Shown here piece by piece: positions 9,456 through 18,459 of a stretch of DNA of 64,000 nucleotides (the first letter of the stretch is position 1; each line of letters opens with the position of its first letter). Origin of the DNA: Granulosicoccus sp045106195 (lineage in GTDB: Bacteria > Pseudomonadota > Gammaproteobacteria > Granulosicoccales > Granulosicoccaceae). The stretch is from assembly GCA_045106195.1 (NCBI GenBank), contig JBGCEH010000006.1, positions 186,001 through 250,000 on the forward strand, given 5' to 3'. A program made the position numbers and the translations under genes. Under the pieces are notes generated by a model. It was not told the DNA's origin. It worked only from the letters and a program-made list of their open reading frames with translations, and did not search any database.

Positions 9456-10535
9456 TCACAATCGCTGTTCTGAGGTTGAGTCAAAGACCGAAGCCGCCGC
9501 TGGATTTATGCCTATGGCAAGCGTTTCACCGGGGCGCACCCGAGCCTGTCCATCCATGCGTACCCGGAACGGCGTACCGGCAAACGTTGCCAGAACCAAT
9601 GTGTCGGCGCCGGTGGGTTCGACGATTTCAACCTCGACGCTCATCTGGAACGCAGCGTTCGTGACAGCGTCACCGGTGACAATGTGTTCTGGACGAATAC
9701 CCAGCCAAACGTCACCTACATGATGAGCATGAACAAACTGGTAACCGTCCATTGGCAGTGCATGCTCCCCTACCTGAATGACGCCATTGTTCAGTGTCCC
9801 TTCAATAAAATTCATTGATGGTGAACCGATAAAATCGGCCACATACTTGTTCATCGGACGGTTATAGATTTCATCCGGACTACCGAGCTGCTGCACCGAC
9901 CCACCCTTCATGATGGCAATGCGATCAGCGAGCGTCATGGCTTCTATCTGATCGTGCGTCACGTAGATCATGGTGTTCTCAAGCTGGTTGTGAAGACGCT
10001 TGAGTTCTACCCGCAGGTCGGCACGCAGTTTGGCGTCCAGATTCGACAGCGGTTCGTCGAAGAGAAAGACATCAACATCGCGCACCAGTGCACGACCTAT
10101 GGCAACCCGCTGACGTTGTCCGCCTGACAGAGCGCCGGGCTTGCGCTTCAAAAGCGGCTCTATCTGCAAAACCTGAGCGGCGTACTCAATTCGCTTTTTA
10201 ATCTCTGCCTTGGGTACGCGGGCATTTTTCAGACCGAATGATAAATTGCCTTCCACTGTCATCTGCGGATACAGCGCGTAGGATTGGAAGACCATCCCGA
10301 TACCACGTTCGCTGGGTTCTGCCCAGGTGACATTCTTACCCTTGATGAAGATTTGCCCATCATCAGCTTCCAGCAAGCCCGCAATGCAATTGAGCAAGGT
10401 GGATTTACCACAACCTGATGAACCGAGCAGGACCAGAAACTCACCGTCGTAGACATCAATATCAAGTTGACGCAAAACCTTAACAGCACCAAACGATAAA
10501 TCAAGCTTACGAACAGAAACACTGACGTCTTGCAT
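9456..10535 (-). CDS. Carbohydrate ABC transporter ATPase (UgpC/MalK/MsmK type)
   Basis: A 359-residue nucleotide-binding subunit that would energise the two permeases upstream. Walker A is GSSGCGKSTLLNC, the Q-loop FQSYALYPQMTV, the ABC signature LSGGQRQRVAIGRAL, Walker B VFLFDEPLSNLD and the switch His in YVTHDQIEAM. The C-terminal about 120 residues are the MalK-type regulatory/TOBE domain, including LGIRPEHI. It begins seven bases after the inner permease gene, well inside the operon. Substrate specificity lies in the binding protein and permeases, not here. Confidence 0.93.
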   Translation of the reverse strand: MQDVSVSVRKLDLSFGAVKVLRQLDIDVYDGEFLVLLGSSGCGKSTLLNCIAGLLEADDGQIFIKGKNVTWAEPSERGIGMVFQSYALYPQMTVEGNLSFGLKNARVPKAEIKKRIEYAAQVLQIEPLLKRKPGALSGGQRQRVAIGRALVRDVDVFLFDEPLSNLDAKLRADLRVELKRLHNQLENTMIYVTHDQIEAMTLADRIAIMKGGSVQQLGSPDEIYNRPMNKYVADFIGSPSMNFIEGTLNNGVIQVGEHALPMDGYQFVHAHHVGDVWLGIRPEHIVTGDAVTNAAFQMSVEVEIVEPTGADTLVLATFAGTPFRVRMDGQARVRPGETLAIGINPAAASVFDSTSEQRL

Positions 10536-10542
10536 GAGTTGA

Positions 10543-11457
10543 TTATCCCTTCACAGCGCCGGCAGCAATGCCGCGCACAAACAGCTTGCCAGAGGCAAAA
10601 TAGATGATCAGGGGAACGAGACCCGTCAGCAGCGTTGCTGCCATATTGACGTTGTACTCTTTCACACCTTGTACGGAATTTACGATGTTGTTCAGCTGCA
10701 CGGTCATGGGGTAAACATCAGGCTTGGTGTACACAACCCCGAACAGAAAATCATTCCAGATACCCGTGACCTGAAGAATGATGGCCACAACGAAGATTGG
10801 CAGTGACATGGGCAACATGATTCGTAGGAAAATCCCCCAAAAACCAGCACCATCAACGCGTGCAGCTTTGAACAGTTCCTGAGGAACCGAAGCGAAATAG
10901 TTGCGGAACAAAAGCGTCAATATGGGCATGCCAAACACCGTATGAACCAGCACCAATCCCCATAGACTTCCATACAGTCCGATTTCTCGCAGTATGATAA
11001 CCAGTGGGTAAAGCATGACCTGATAGGGAATAAAAGCGCCGACAAGTAGTATGTTGAAAAACAATTCCGAACCCTTGAAACGCCAGTTGGCCAATGCATA
11101 GCCATTGACGGACGCTATCATGATCGACAAAAGCACAGATGGAACAAGGATGCGTACCGAATTCCAGAAACCGCGAGACAAGCCTTCACAGTTAATCCCG
11201 GTGCACGCCTCGGCCCAGGCCTTTACCCAGGGTTGGAAGGTAACTTCTACCGGCGGGCTGAACACATTGCCAAGACGGATCTCCGGCATGCCTTTCAACG
11301 AGGTCACGATCATCACATACAGTGGCAGCAAGTAATACATGGCCACCAGAATGAGAATTCCATAAAGGAAAATATTATTGCGAGACAAACGTTTTTTCGG
11401 TTTTCTCCCTCGCGGGCCGTCATCAATCACGCTGTTATCCACGTTGACGCTCTCCAT
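10543..11457 (-). CDS. Sugar ABC transporter permease, MalG family
   Basis: Inner-membrane permease of 304 residues, start at the ATG at 11457. Six hydrophobic segments begin with FLYGILILVAMYYLLPLYVMIV. The EAA coupling loop is visible as ELFKAARVDGAGFWGIFLRI near residue 200, the site that docks onto the ATPase. The C-terminus FVRGIAAGAVKG is typical of MalG-like subunits. The start overlaps the end of the other permease gene by 23 bases, showing tight coupling. It forms a heterodimer with the preceding gene product. Confidence 0.92.
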   Translation of the reverse strand: MESVNVDNSVIDDGPRGRKPKKRLSRNNIFLYGILILVAMYYLLPLYVMIVTSLKGMPEIRLGNVFSPPVEVTFQPWVKAWAEACTGINCEGLSRGFWNSVRILVPSVLLSIMIASVNGYALANWRFKGSELFFNILLVGAFIPYQVMLYPLVIILREIGLYGSLWGLVLVHTVFGMPILTLLFRNYFASVPQELFKAARVDGAGFWGIFLRIMLPMSLPIFVVAIILQVTGIWNDFLFGVVYTKPDVYPMTVQLNNIVNSVQGVKEYNVNMAATLLTGLVPLIIYFASGKLFVRGIAAGAVKG

Positions 11458-12373
11458 ATTGCAGATACGCATAGGGCACGAGGATGATAACCACCATAAC
11501 GAGCATCATGGTGGAGGCTGCGAAACCCTGACCAAGGTTCTGACTGAGAAACATCTTGTCGTAGACGTACTTGGCGGGTACTTCAGATGAGATACCCGGA
11601 CCGCCGGATGTCTGCGCGACGACAAGATCGTAGACTTTCACAATACTTGACGCAATAAGCACCAGAGAGGTAATGAATACCGGCTTCATCATGGGAATGA
11701 TGACCACGACATAGGTTTTCCAGGTGGAAATACCGTCGACGCGTGTCGCTTTCCAGATGTCTTCGTCAATGCCTCGCAGGCCCGCCAGCATGATGCACAT
11801 GATAAGCCCCGTGCCCTGCCACAAGGCCGCAATAAGCACGCCGAAAATAACAATGTCCGGGTTGTTGAGTGGATCAAAGGTAAAGCTCTCCCAACCTACA
11901 CCGCGCATGATTTTCTGCACGCCGAAATCTGGATTGAGTATCCATTGCCAGACCAACCCGGTGACGATGAAACTCAATGCAAACGGATATAGAAAGATTG
12001 TCCGGAACGCATCTTCGAAGCGGATTTTTCGATCAAGCATTGCCGCCAGGACGAACGCGATGACCAGCGTAAATATCAATGAGCAAATACCGAAAATGGC
12101 CAGATTTTCAACGGAAACCAGCCAGCGTTTGGTTCCCCACAGTCGCTCGTATTGTTGCAGACCAACGAAGTCGAGCTTGGGTAGCAGGCGCGACTTGGTA
12201 AACGAATGCACAACCGTCCACGCCGATCCGCCGACGAATACCACCAGAGCTGTCAGGATCATGGGAACAGATGCCATTTTGGCTGGCAGGTAGCGCAACC
12301 ACTTTACTGGCCTGCGCCGCAGAGCTGCGCTATCCGTTAATACCTTGTCTTTGTCGGGATTATCTTCTGACAT
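11435..12373 (-). CDS. Sugar ABC transporter permease, MalF family
   Basis: A 312-residue inner-membrane permease. A basic cytoplasmic N-terminus is followed by six membrane segments starting at about residue 33 (SVPMILTALVVFVGGSAW). The EAA loop reads DIWKATRVDGISTWKTYVVV near residue 220. Order binding protein - MalF type - MalG type - ATPase is the standard CUT1 arrangement. It lies about 180 bases after the binding-protein gene, with a stem-loop in the gap that may uncouple their expression levels. Confidence 0.92.
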   Translation of the reverse strand: MSEDNPDKDKVLTDSAALRRRPVKWLRYLPAKMASVPMILTALVVFVGGSAWTVVHSFTKSRLLPKLDFVGLQQYERLWGTKRWLVSVENLAIFGICSLIFTLVIAFVLAAMLDRKIRFEDAFRTIFLYPFALSFIVTGLVWQWILNPDFGVQKIMRGVGWESFTFDPLNNPDIVIFGVLIAALWQGTGLIMCIMLAGLRGIDEDIWKATRVDGISTWKTYVVVIIPMMKPVFITSLVLIASSIVKVYDLVVAQTSGGPGISSEVPAKYVYDKMFLSQNLGQGFAASTMMLVMVVIILVPYAYLQYGERQRG

Positions 12374-12471
12374 ATCGTTCGGACATATTTCAAGCCCCCC
12401 CGCTACTCAGTAGCTTGGATCAAAAGCCTGCAGAAACGGAGTACTGATCCGGTCGATAACCGTCGAGTACA

Positions 12472-12501
12472 CCACGGGTTGAACACCGGCTTAACCCGTG
12501 G
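12472..12501 (-). promoter_or_regulatory. Intercistronic inverted repeat between binding-protein and permease genes
   Basis: A perfect 9-bp inverted repeat, CCACGGGTT and AACCCGTGG, with a 12-base loop. It lies in the 180-bp gap after the solute-binding-protein gene. No T-run follows on the minus strand, so it is not a classic terminator. Similar stem-loops after malE-type genes protect upstream mRNA and allow the binding protein to be made in excess; that role is inferred. Confidence 0.55.
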
Positions 12502-12553
12502 CTGCATCTTACGAATCAACAGTCCGTTTCTGCATCAGATCACATGAATATGA

Positions 12554-13801
12554 TCAGTCGGCGTCTGCGATAATGTCAGCAAAGCGCCCTTGCGCCTCTT
12601 TGGCAGAGAGATCTTCAGATGACCAGAATTCAACCATGAGGTCTTCTAGCTGACCCTGAGTATCTGGCGAGAGCACCTGGTTGTTATCGGGTAAAATGTT
12701 GCCATCGGCCAGAATTTGCAGACCCTTTTTCATACAGTCGTTGGCAGCGGCAAGATCCACATCACCACGCACAGGCAGCGATCCTTTTTTCAAATTGAAA
12801 TTGACCTGAACTTCCTTGGAAAGCATTAACGCGGCAAGTTCTTTCTGGGCAGCCTCTACTTCAGCATCGTCCTGTTTGGGAAAATAGAAGGCGTCACCAC
12901 CGGTGGAAATGATTTCATTGACACCCAGTCCCGGCAGGCATGTGTAGTCCTCGCCCGCTGTCTGTCCTGCTACCTGGAATTCACCCTGCGCCCAGTCACC
13001 CATAATCTGGCCACCCGCTTCGCCAGTTATAACCATGTTGGTAGCCTGATTCCAATCCTGTACGTTCGAGTCAGCTGAGTATTTTCGTGCAGCCGCTGCA
13101 GCCTCAAATACTTTCCTGTAAACATCACCACCGGCAACTTCTGCGCTTTTGTTGACATGAACCTCTGTCCAGGCATCCAGACCGGCAATAGCGACTACGA
13201 GGACATTAAACGCACCGTTGGACTGCCAGGGTTGCCCACCCATGGCGAGAGGGACCTTGCCGGCTTCCTGCAAAGCGGGAGCCGCCGCAACAAATTCATC
13301 CCAGTTTGCGGGTACTTCAATACCAGCGTCTTCAAAGGCCTTGTGGGATAGCCAGATCCATTGCCATGAATGTATGTTGACTGGTACACAATAGATACGG
13401 CCATCGACGGTACAACTGTCAAGTAGTGATGTTGGATGTACGATATCGCGCCAACCTTCGGCATCCGCAACATCAGTAAGGTCAAGCATCAGACCAGCTT
13501 CTATGAGCTCTTCTGTCTGGCGACCATGATTGAACTGTGTTGCTCCCATCGGATCGCCACCAATAATACGGCTGACCATCACCGGACGTGCAGTACCACC
13601 GCCACCGGCAATTGCACCGTCGACCCAGTTATGTTCAGTATTCTCGTTAAAGGCTTTGGCAAATTCTGCTACTGCGGCGGCTTCTCCACCTGATGTCCAC
13701 CAATGCGTGACTTCGAGGTCGACGGCCTGGCTAACGCCGCAGACGGCCACGGCCGCTGCACCCAAACACATGTTGCCAATGGTTTTTTTGCACAATTTCA
13801 T
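12554..13801 (-). CDS. Sugar ABC transporter solute-binding protein
   Basis: Start at the ATG at 13801, supported by GGAGG seven bases upstream; a TTG one codon earlier is less likely. The 415-residue protein has a signal peptide (MKLCKKTIGNMCLGAAAVAV to about residue 26, cut after SQA) and is expected in the periplasm. LEVTHWWTSGGEAAAVAEF and QFNHGRQTEELIEAG are typical of CUT1 family 1 binding proteins for glycosides. First gene of the carbohydrate operon, divergent from the LacI-family gene. Mannoside oligosaccharides are the likely ligand given the GH2 gene, but this is inference. Confidence 0.9.
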   Translation of the reverse strand: MKLCKKTIGNMCLGAAAVAVCGVSQAVDLEVTHWWTSGGEAAAVAEFAKAFNENTEHNWVDGAIAGGGGTARPVMVSRIIGGDPMGATQFNHGRQTEELIEAGLMLDLTDVADAEGWRDIVHPTSLLDSCTVDGRIYCVPVNIHSWQWIWLSHKAFEDAGIEVPANWDEFVAAAPALQEAGKVPLAMGGQPWQSNGAFNVLVVAIAGLDAWTEVHVNKSAEVAGGDVYRKVFEAAAAARKYSADSNVQDWNQATNMVITGEAGGQIMGDWAQGEFQVAGQTAGEDYTCLPGLGVNEIISTGGDAFYFPKQDDAEVEAAQKELAALMLSKEVQVNFNLKKGSLPVRGDVDLAAANDCMKKGLQILADGNILPDNNQVLSPDTQGQLEDLMVEFWSSEDLSAKEAQGRFADIIADAD

Positions 13802-13838
13802 CAAGTTTCCTCCAAGGTTAATTGACTTGCTTTAAAGA

Positions 13839-13878
13839 CTATAACGATTTAGATTGGATGTCTATAACGATTTAGATT
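13839..13878. promoter_or_regulatory. Two 17-bp direct repeats, probable operator of the sugar operon
   Basis: CTATAACGATTTAGATT occurs at 13839-13855 and again, without mismatch, at 13862-13878, 23 bases from start to start or about two helical turns. It lies between the binding-protein gene and the divergent LacI-family gene, 38 bases upstream of the former's start codon. TATAG-like hexamers inside the repeats could serve as -10 elements on the minus strand. Binding by the adjacent LacI-type regulator is the natural inference. Confidence 0.6.
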
Positions 13879-13969
13879 CTCATCGACATCGGTAAATCAG
13901 GTCAATAGTTGGGTTGGAAAGCTCCGCGAGCCCGAACCAAGGGCGTTGGAAACGAGTACATTCATCTGC

Positions 13970-15040
13970 ATGAACGAATCGGACAATTCAAAAAAAGCGG
14001 CGGCAAACGAACCCGAAGCCACGCAAGCATCGCTCGCCACGGGTGAGCGGCCCACGCTAAAGACAATTTCACGCCTGAGCGGGCTTGCCGTTCCGACAGT
14101 GAGCCGCGCGCTCAGCAACGCACCAGACATCGGTCAGCGTACGAAAGACCGGGTAAAAGCTATCGCACAGCAAATCGGTTATCGGCCCAACCGCGCCGGC
14201 TTGCGCTTGCGAACCGGCAAAACACAAGTGATATCACTGGTACTGGCCACCGACTTTGACGTCATGAACCAGACAGCGATCCTCATCGGTTCGATTGCCC
14301 AGGGCTTGCGTGGGACCGAGTACCACCTGAACGTAAACCCATCTTTCGCTGACGACCCTATGTCACCTGTTCGCTACATTGTGGAGTCCGGCTCAGCCGA
14401 TGGCATTATCATCAACGCCACGTTACCGGATGACCCACGGATAAACTATCTGCGAGACGTCGGATTTCCATTCGCAACTCACGGTCGTACATCAATCGCC
14501 GAGCAGCATGCTTATTTCGATTTTGATCACTTTCGACTGGGGCAACTTAGCGTAGGAGAATTTATCAACCGTTCACGTCGTCATACTTTGCTCATATCAC
14601 CACCGCAGCAACAAAACTACGCTCAAGAGCTTATAAGCGGTGCTCGTGAAACAGCAGAGAAGCACGGCATGACGTTAACCACTCTTGACAATACAAACTG
14701 CGAGTCCCCGCTGGAAGAAATTGAAACTGCCATTCACGCGCATTTCAAGTGCTTTCCAGAAACCGATGCGTTGTTGTGTGCATCGACCACAGCGGCACTG
14801 GGCGCCATTGCCACTGTGGATGATCTTGGATTGATAATTGGTGAAGATGTTGATGTCTGTACACGGGAAATCATTCCGTTACTGGGGCGTTTTCGGCGTG
14901 GGATATTAACCGTCGACGAAGATGTCGCACTCGCGGGCATGTTTCTGGCGAAAGCCGTTGTCCAAGCAATAGAACACCCGCTCGAATCTCCACTACAAGC
15001 ACTTGAAGTGCCGGAGAATATCAACGTTTTTCCACAATGA
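13970..15040 (+). CDS. LacI-family transcriptional regulator
   Basis: Start at the ATG at 13970 (MNESDNSKKAAAN), giving 356 residues; a TTG 24 bases upstream is an alternative. An unusual Ala/Glu-rich leader of about 25 residues precedes the HTH (LKTISRLSGLAVPTVSRALS) and hinge helix (RTKDRVKAIAQQIGYRPNRA). The remainder is a periplasmic-binding-protein-like effector domain with ICNATLPDD-like and DALLCASTTAALGAI segments. It is divergent from the sugar operon, so it most likely represses that operon and is released by an imported sugar. Confidence 0.92.
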   Translation: MNESDNSKKAAANEPEATQASLATGERPTLKTISRLSGLAVPTVSRALSNAPDIGQRTKDRVKAIAQQIGYRPNRAGLRLRTGKTQVISLVLATDFDVMNQTAILIGSIAQGLRGTEYHLNVNPSFADDPMSPVRYIVESGSADGIIINATLPDDPRINYLRDVGFPFATHGRTSIAEQHAYFDFDHFRLGQLSVGEFINRSRRHTLLISPPQQQNYAQELISGARETAEKHGMTLTTLDNTNCESPLEEIETAIHAHFKCFPETDALLCASTTAALGAIATVDDLGLIIGEDVDVCTREIIPLLGRFRRGILTVDEDVALAGMFLAKAVVQAIEHPLESPLQALEVPENINVFPQ

Positions 15041-15062
15041 TTTCATCATGGAGAATGCGGTG

Positions 15063-15089
15063 TTGCACCATCGAAAACTGTTGTATAGT
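15063..15089 (+). promoter_or_regulatory. Candidate promoter of the GntR-family gene
   Basis: TTGCAC at 15063-15068 and TATAGT at 15084-15089 resemble sigma-70 -35 and -10 boxes with a short 15-base spacer. Transcription would begin about 20 bases before the ATG at 15116, and the -10 overlaps the palindrome that follows. Confidence 0.4.
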
Positions 15090-15116
15090 ATTCTGAATTC
15101 AGAGTTCTGAATACTA
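15086..15116. promoter_or_regulatory. Palindromic operator overlapping promoter and start codon
   Basis: A 31-bp imperfect inverted repeat: outer arms TAGTATTC and GAATACTA match perfectly and 13 of 15 positions pair overall. It contains the perfect 12-bp palindrome TCTGAATTCAGA and two copies of TTCTGAAT. It overlaps the -10 box and ends on the first base of the GntR gene's ATG. This geometry fits negative autoregulation by that protein, as is common in the FCD subfamily. Confidence 0.6.
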
Positions 15117-15832
15117 TGAAGCGACTACCGATATCTCAGAGCCGTGCTGAGCAGACGTATCAAATCTTGCTGGATGAGATTTGTGACGGTTCGATGCCAG
15201 CAGGTACCCCGCTGATTCAGGAGGAACTGGCAGCACTACTGGGTGTGTCACGCCAACCCATTCAGCAGGCACTGGCCAGACTCAAAGGCGACGGATTACT
15301 GGAGGATGCGCCTGGCCGCGGACTTTGCGTGCCGGCCCTGAATTTGTCGAGAATGCGCTCGCACTACGAAATTCGAAGCTCGCTTGATCGTCTGGCCGCG
15401 CGTCTCGCTGCGGAACGTGTAGCGGATATCACGCTCGATGCAATGGTGGTTAACGACACAGGGTGGAAAATTATTGATGCAGGCACTGAGGCCGTTGCCA
15501 AAGAAGCTGTCAGTGACATGATCAGACTGGATATAGCGTTCCATTCATACATCTACACAATATCGGGTAATCCACTGATCGCAACAACGGCTGAATCTCA
15601 CTGGCGCTTTCTGCGTCGGGTAATGGGCGACGTTTTGCGTCGCGCTGAGCCACCTGCATCAATATGGCAGCAACATGAGGCGATTTTAAAGGCAATTGTT
15701 TCGGGCGAGGCCAGCCATGCAGACCATCTTGCCAAACATCACATCGACAATGCCAGTGAAGCATTGATCAACGAATTGGCGAAAGATAATGGACTGACCA
15801 TTGACAGTCCAAAGGTTCGCACACAAGGGTGA
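15116..15832 (+). CDS. GntR-family regulator, FCD subfamily
   Basis: A 238-residue regulator. The winged helix occupies residues 10-75 (TYQILLDEICDGSMPAGTPL, then LLGVSRQPIQQALARLKGDG). The C-terminal FCD effector domain follows from about residue 85 (YEIRSSLDRLAARLAAERV), with metal-ligand His residues in FHSYIYTISGN and HIDNASEALI. FadR/FCD proteins usually sense small organic acids. The genes directly downstream are a broken acyl-CoA synthetase and a broken TPP enzyme, so its original target pathway appears lost. Confidence 0.9.
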   Translation: MKRLPISQSRAEQTYQILLDEICDGSMPAGTPLIQEELAALLGVSRQPIQQALARLKGDGLLEDAPGRGLCVPALNLSRMRSHYEIRSSLDRLAARLAAERVADITLDAMVVNDTGWKIIDAGTEAVAKEAVSDMIRLDIAFHSYIYTISGNPLIATTAESHWRFLRRVMGDVLRRAEPPASIWQQHEAILKAIVSGEASHADHLAKHHIDNASEALINELAKDNGLTIDSPKVRTQG

Positions 15833-15890
15833 ATACAAAGCAAAAACAGCTGATTTTTAATACGGTGCTATCGGCGTGATTGTGAATCCA

Positions 15891-17505
15891 ATGACACTTG
15901 GACAAGTCATTACGGCACATTCGCGCCTGCAACCGGAAAAATTAGCCGCTCGGGATCTGGAAAAAAACTAACGTATAAGCAGTTAAACGCTCGTGCCAAT
16001 CAATTAGCCAATGCCCTCAGAGGACTCGGGTTGGAACCCGGCCAACGTATGGCCTTGCTTACCTACAATAGAATTGAATGGGCAGAATTCTATGCAGCTC
16101 TCAGCAAAGCAGGCCTGATCGCGGTACCCATTAATTTTCGCTTAACCACTCATGAAACCGAGTTTATCCTGAAGCACAGTGGTGCATCAGCACTCATTGT
16201 GGAAGACAGGCTCATCCACATCATCGAACCCATCCGTGACAACTGGGTATTTTAGCAGAACGGATGATCACGATTTGTGACAGCGCACTTCCTGGCGAAA
16301 AACACGACTACGAGTCGCTGTTAAAAAAGGGTGACGATACAGCCTGCCCTACCGTTGTCCACACTGATGAGCCGTGGTGTCTCATGTATACATCGGGAAC
16401 AACGGGTCAACCCAAAGGGGCTATTCGTAGTCATCGTGGCATGACGATGCTGGCGTTGATGACGGCAATCGAGCTCAAACTGCAGCGAGAGGACAATGCC
16501 TTATTAGTCATGCCGATGTGTTACGCGAATTCGCTCAACTTCTTCACAGCCTTTATCCACTGTGGTGCGACAGTAACTATTTTCTCGCGCCCGAGTTTTG
16601 ACCCGGAGTTGTGTTTACGCACCTTCGCTGAAACCGGTGCCAGTTTCACTTCTCTGGTACCGACGCACTATAATTTACTGCTCGAGGTACAACGAAAACA
16701 ACACGCCAGCTCTGACTATACCCGGGTCGAGAAGCTGATGATTTCGTCTGCGCCAGCACGACCAGATACGAAACGCGCGATTATGGAGATGTTCCCCAAC
16801 TCGGGGCTCTTCGAACTTTACGGATCGACAGAAGCTGGCTGGGTGACCATGCTGCATCCGCATGAACAGTTTGACAAGCTGGGCACGGTTGGCCGAGAAG
16901 TGATCGGCTCCCGACCCATTAAGCTGCTCGATGACAAGGGCGATGAAGTACCGGACGGTACGCCCGGTGAGTTGTATTCCTGTGGACCTTATTGCTTTGA
17001 TGGTTACTGGCAACAACCCGAAGCGACCGCAGCGGCTTTCCGCGATTGTTATCTGTCTGTCGGAGACATCGCCCAACGCAATGCCGATGGTTTCATTCGC
17101 CTGATTGATCGAAAAAAGAACGTCATTATATCCGGTGGAGAAAACATCTATCCATCAGAGGTTGAAGCCCTGCTCGGTGCTCACCCCTCAATCAGCGATG
17201 TGGCAGTCATCGGTAAAAATGATTCACTGTGGGGTGAACGCGTAGTCGCCGCAGTGGTATTACAAGCCGATGCCAGTATCAGTTCGCACGAGTTACTGCG
17301 ATGGGGAAAAGAACATATGGCAGGTTACAAAAGACCACGAGAGATCGTGTTTTTGAAGCCACAAGAGATGCCCCGAAACACGACCGGTAAAATTCTACAT
17401 CGTGAACTGCGATCCCGGCTAGCCATCAATAGCAATGGTTCTGACAGTCTATCGGTCAAATCAACTGATGTTGCGGATGATTCACAACAGCATGAGGGAA
17501 ACTAA
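15891..17505 (+). pseudogene. Acyl-CoA synthetase (AMP-forming), broken by two frameshifts
   Basis: The pieces form one AMP-binding enzyme if two single bases are restored. From the ATG at 15891 the frame reads MTLGQVITAHSRLQPEKLAA and stops after a run of seven A's at 15961-15967; one more A would continue it as LTYKQLNARANQLANAL. A second slip between about 16237 and 16245 moves EPIRD into QLGILAERMITICDS. The remainder is intact: P-loop YTSGTTGQPKGA, ELYGSTEAG, GDIAQRNADGF, SGGENIYPSEVE and the catalytic lysine in NTTGKILHREL. Such enzymes activate a carboxylic acid to its CoA thioester. Sequencing error is possible, but the neighbouring gene ruins favour real decay. Confidence 0.82.
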
Positions 17506-17508
17506 GCA

Positions 17509-18407
17509 ATGCCGCCTCCAGCTCTGACACCCAACACCGTGGCCGGTGTGGTCGCACGTTTTCTCAAATCCAGGCAAGTGGATCGTCTGTTTGCGTTGTG
17601 TGGTGGCCACATCATGCCCATACGGATGAGAGTAGATGCCGAAGGAATCGATATTGTTGACGTGCGTGACGAACGCGCCGCCGTGTATATGGCACACGCC
17701 TATGGAGAACTTACTGGTTCTGTTGGCGTTGCGCTCGTTACAGCAGGACCCGGTATGACGAATGCGATGACCGGTATAGCCAATGCACACATCGCTCGCG
17801 CCCCTTTACTGGTTTTATGCGGCCGTCCACCACTGCCCCAGAGTCACCGCGGCAGTTTACAAGACCTGCCACACGTCGATATGGTCCGTCCCATTACGCG
17901 GTTTGCGAGGACGCTGACAGAGCCCGAACTGGTGGTACCCCAATTGGACGAAGCAGTTTCCTGTGCATTGGGTGAGGGAGGCGATCCCGGTCCTGCGTTT
18001 ATCGATTTTCCAACTGACACGTTGCGTGCCGAGATACCGGAACCATTGCAGTTCGACACGATGCACCCGTACTCATCGTCTTGGCAAACAACGGCGCATG
18101 GCAAATCGAGGTACATGATCAAAGCGACAATCATGGCAAAGTGGTGGGCACCCGGTTGCAGGTGGCCGACCACGCCGCTATGGCGCGCGGTTTCGGAATG
18201 CATGCTGAGCGCGTTGAACGTGCGAAAGACCTCGCACCGGCCATCAAGCGCGCGTTATCCAATACACCAGCCTTACTTGATGTTGTGATTAGTCCCGACG
18301 CGCGATCATCCGATGGCAAAACGGGACTTGCCTGGGTACCTGACCTGCAGCCACTCGAGGCCTGGGATGATGCAGAGCGACAGTGGCGATCTGGAACCCT
18401 ATCCTGA
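17509..18407 (+). pseudogene. Thiamine-pyrophosphate enzyme with large internal deletion
   Basis: Residues 1 to about 183 are the N-terminal Pyr domain of an acetolactate-synthase/decarboxylase-like enzyme: the catalytic Glu region DVRDERAAVYMAHAYGELTG, then TAGPGMTNAMTGIANAHIAR. At about 18050-18063 the reading frame changes and the C-terminal end of the TPP-binding domain follows in another frame (APVLIVLANNGAWQIEVHD to the stop at 18407). The central domain and the GDG half of the TPP motif are missing. About 300 codons remain against roughly 550 in the family, so about 0.75 kb is gone. It starts four bases after the synthetase, suggesting a former 2-hydroxyacid or oxalyl-CoA-type operon. 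Confidence 0.82.
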
Positions 18408-18459
18408 CTTTTACTTTACAACTTTTCCATTGTGGATTCATAAATTGAGGAACCCCGTG

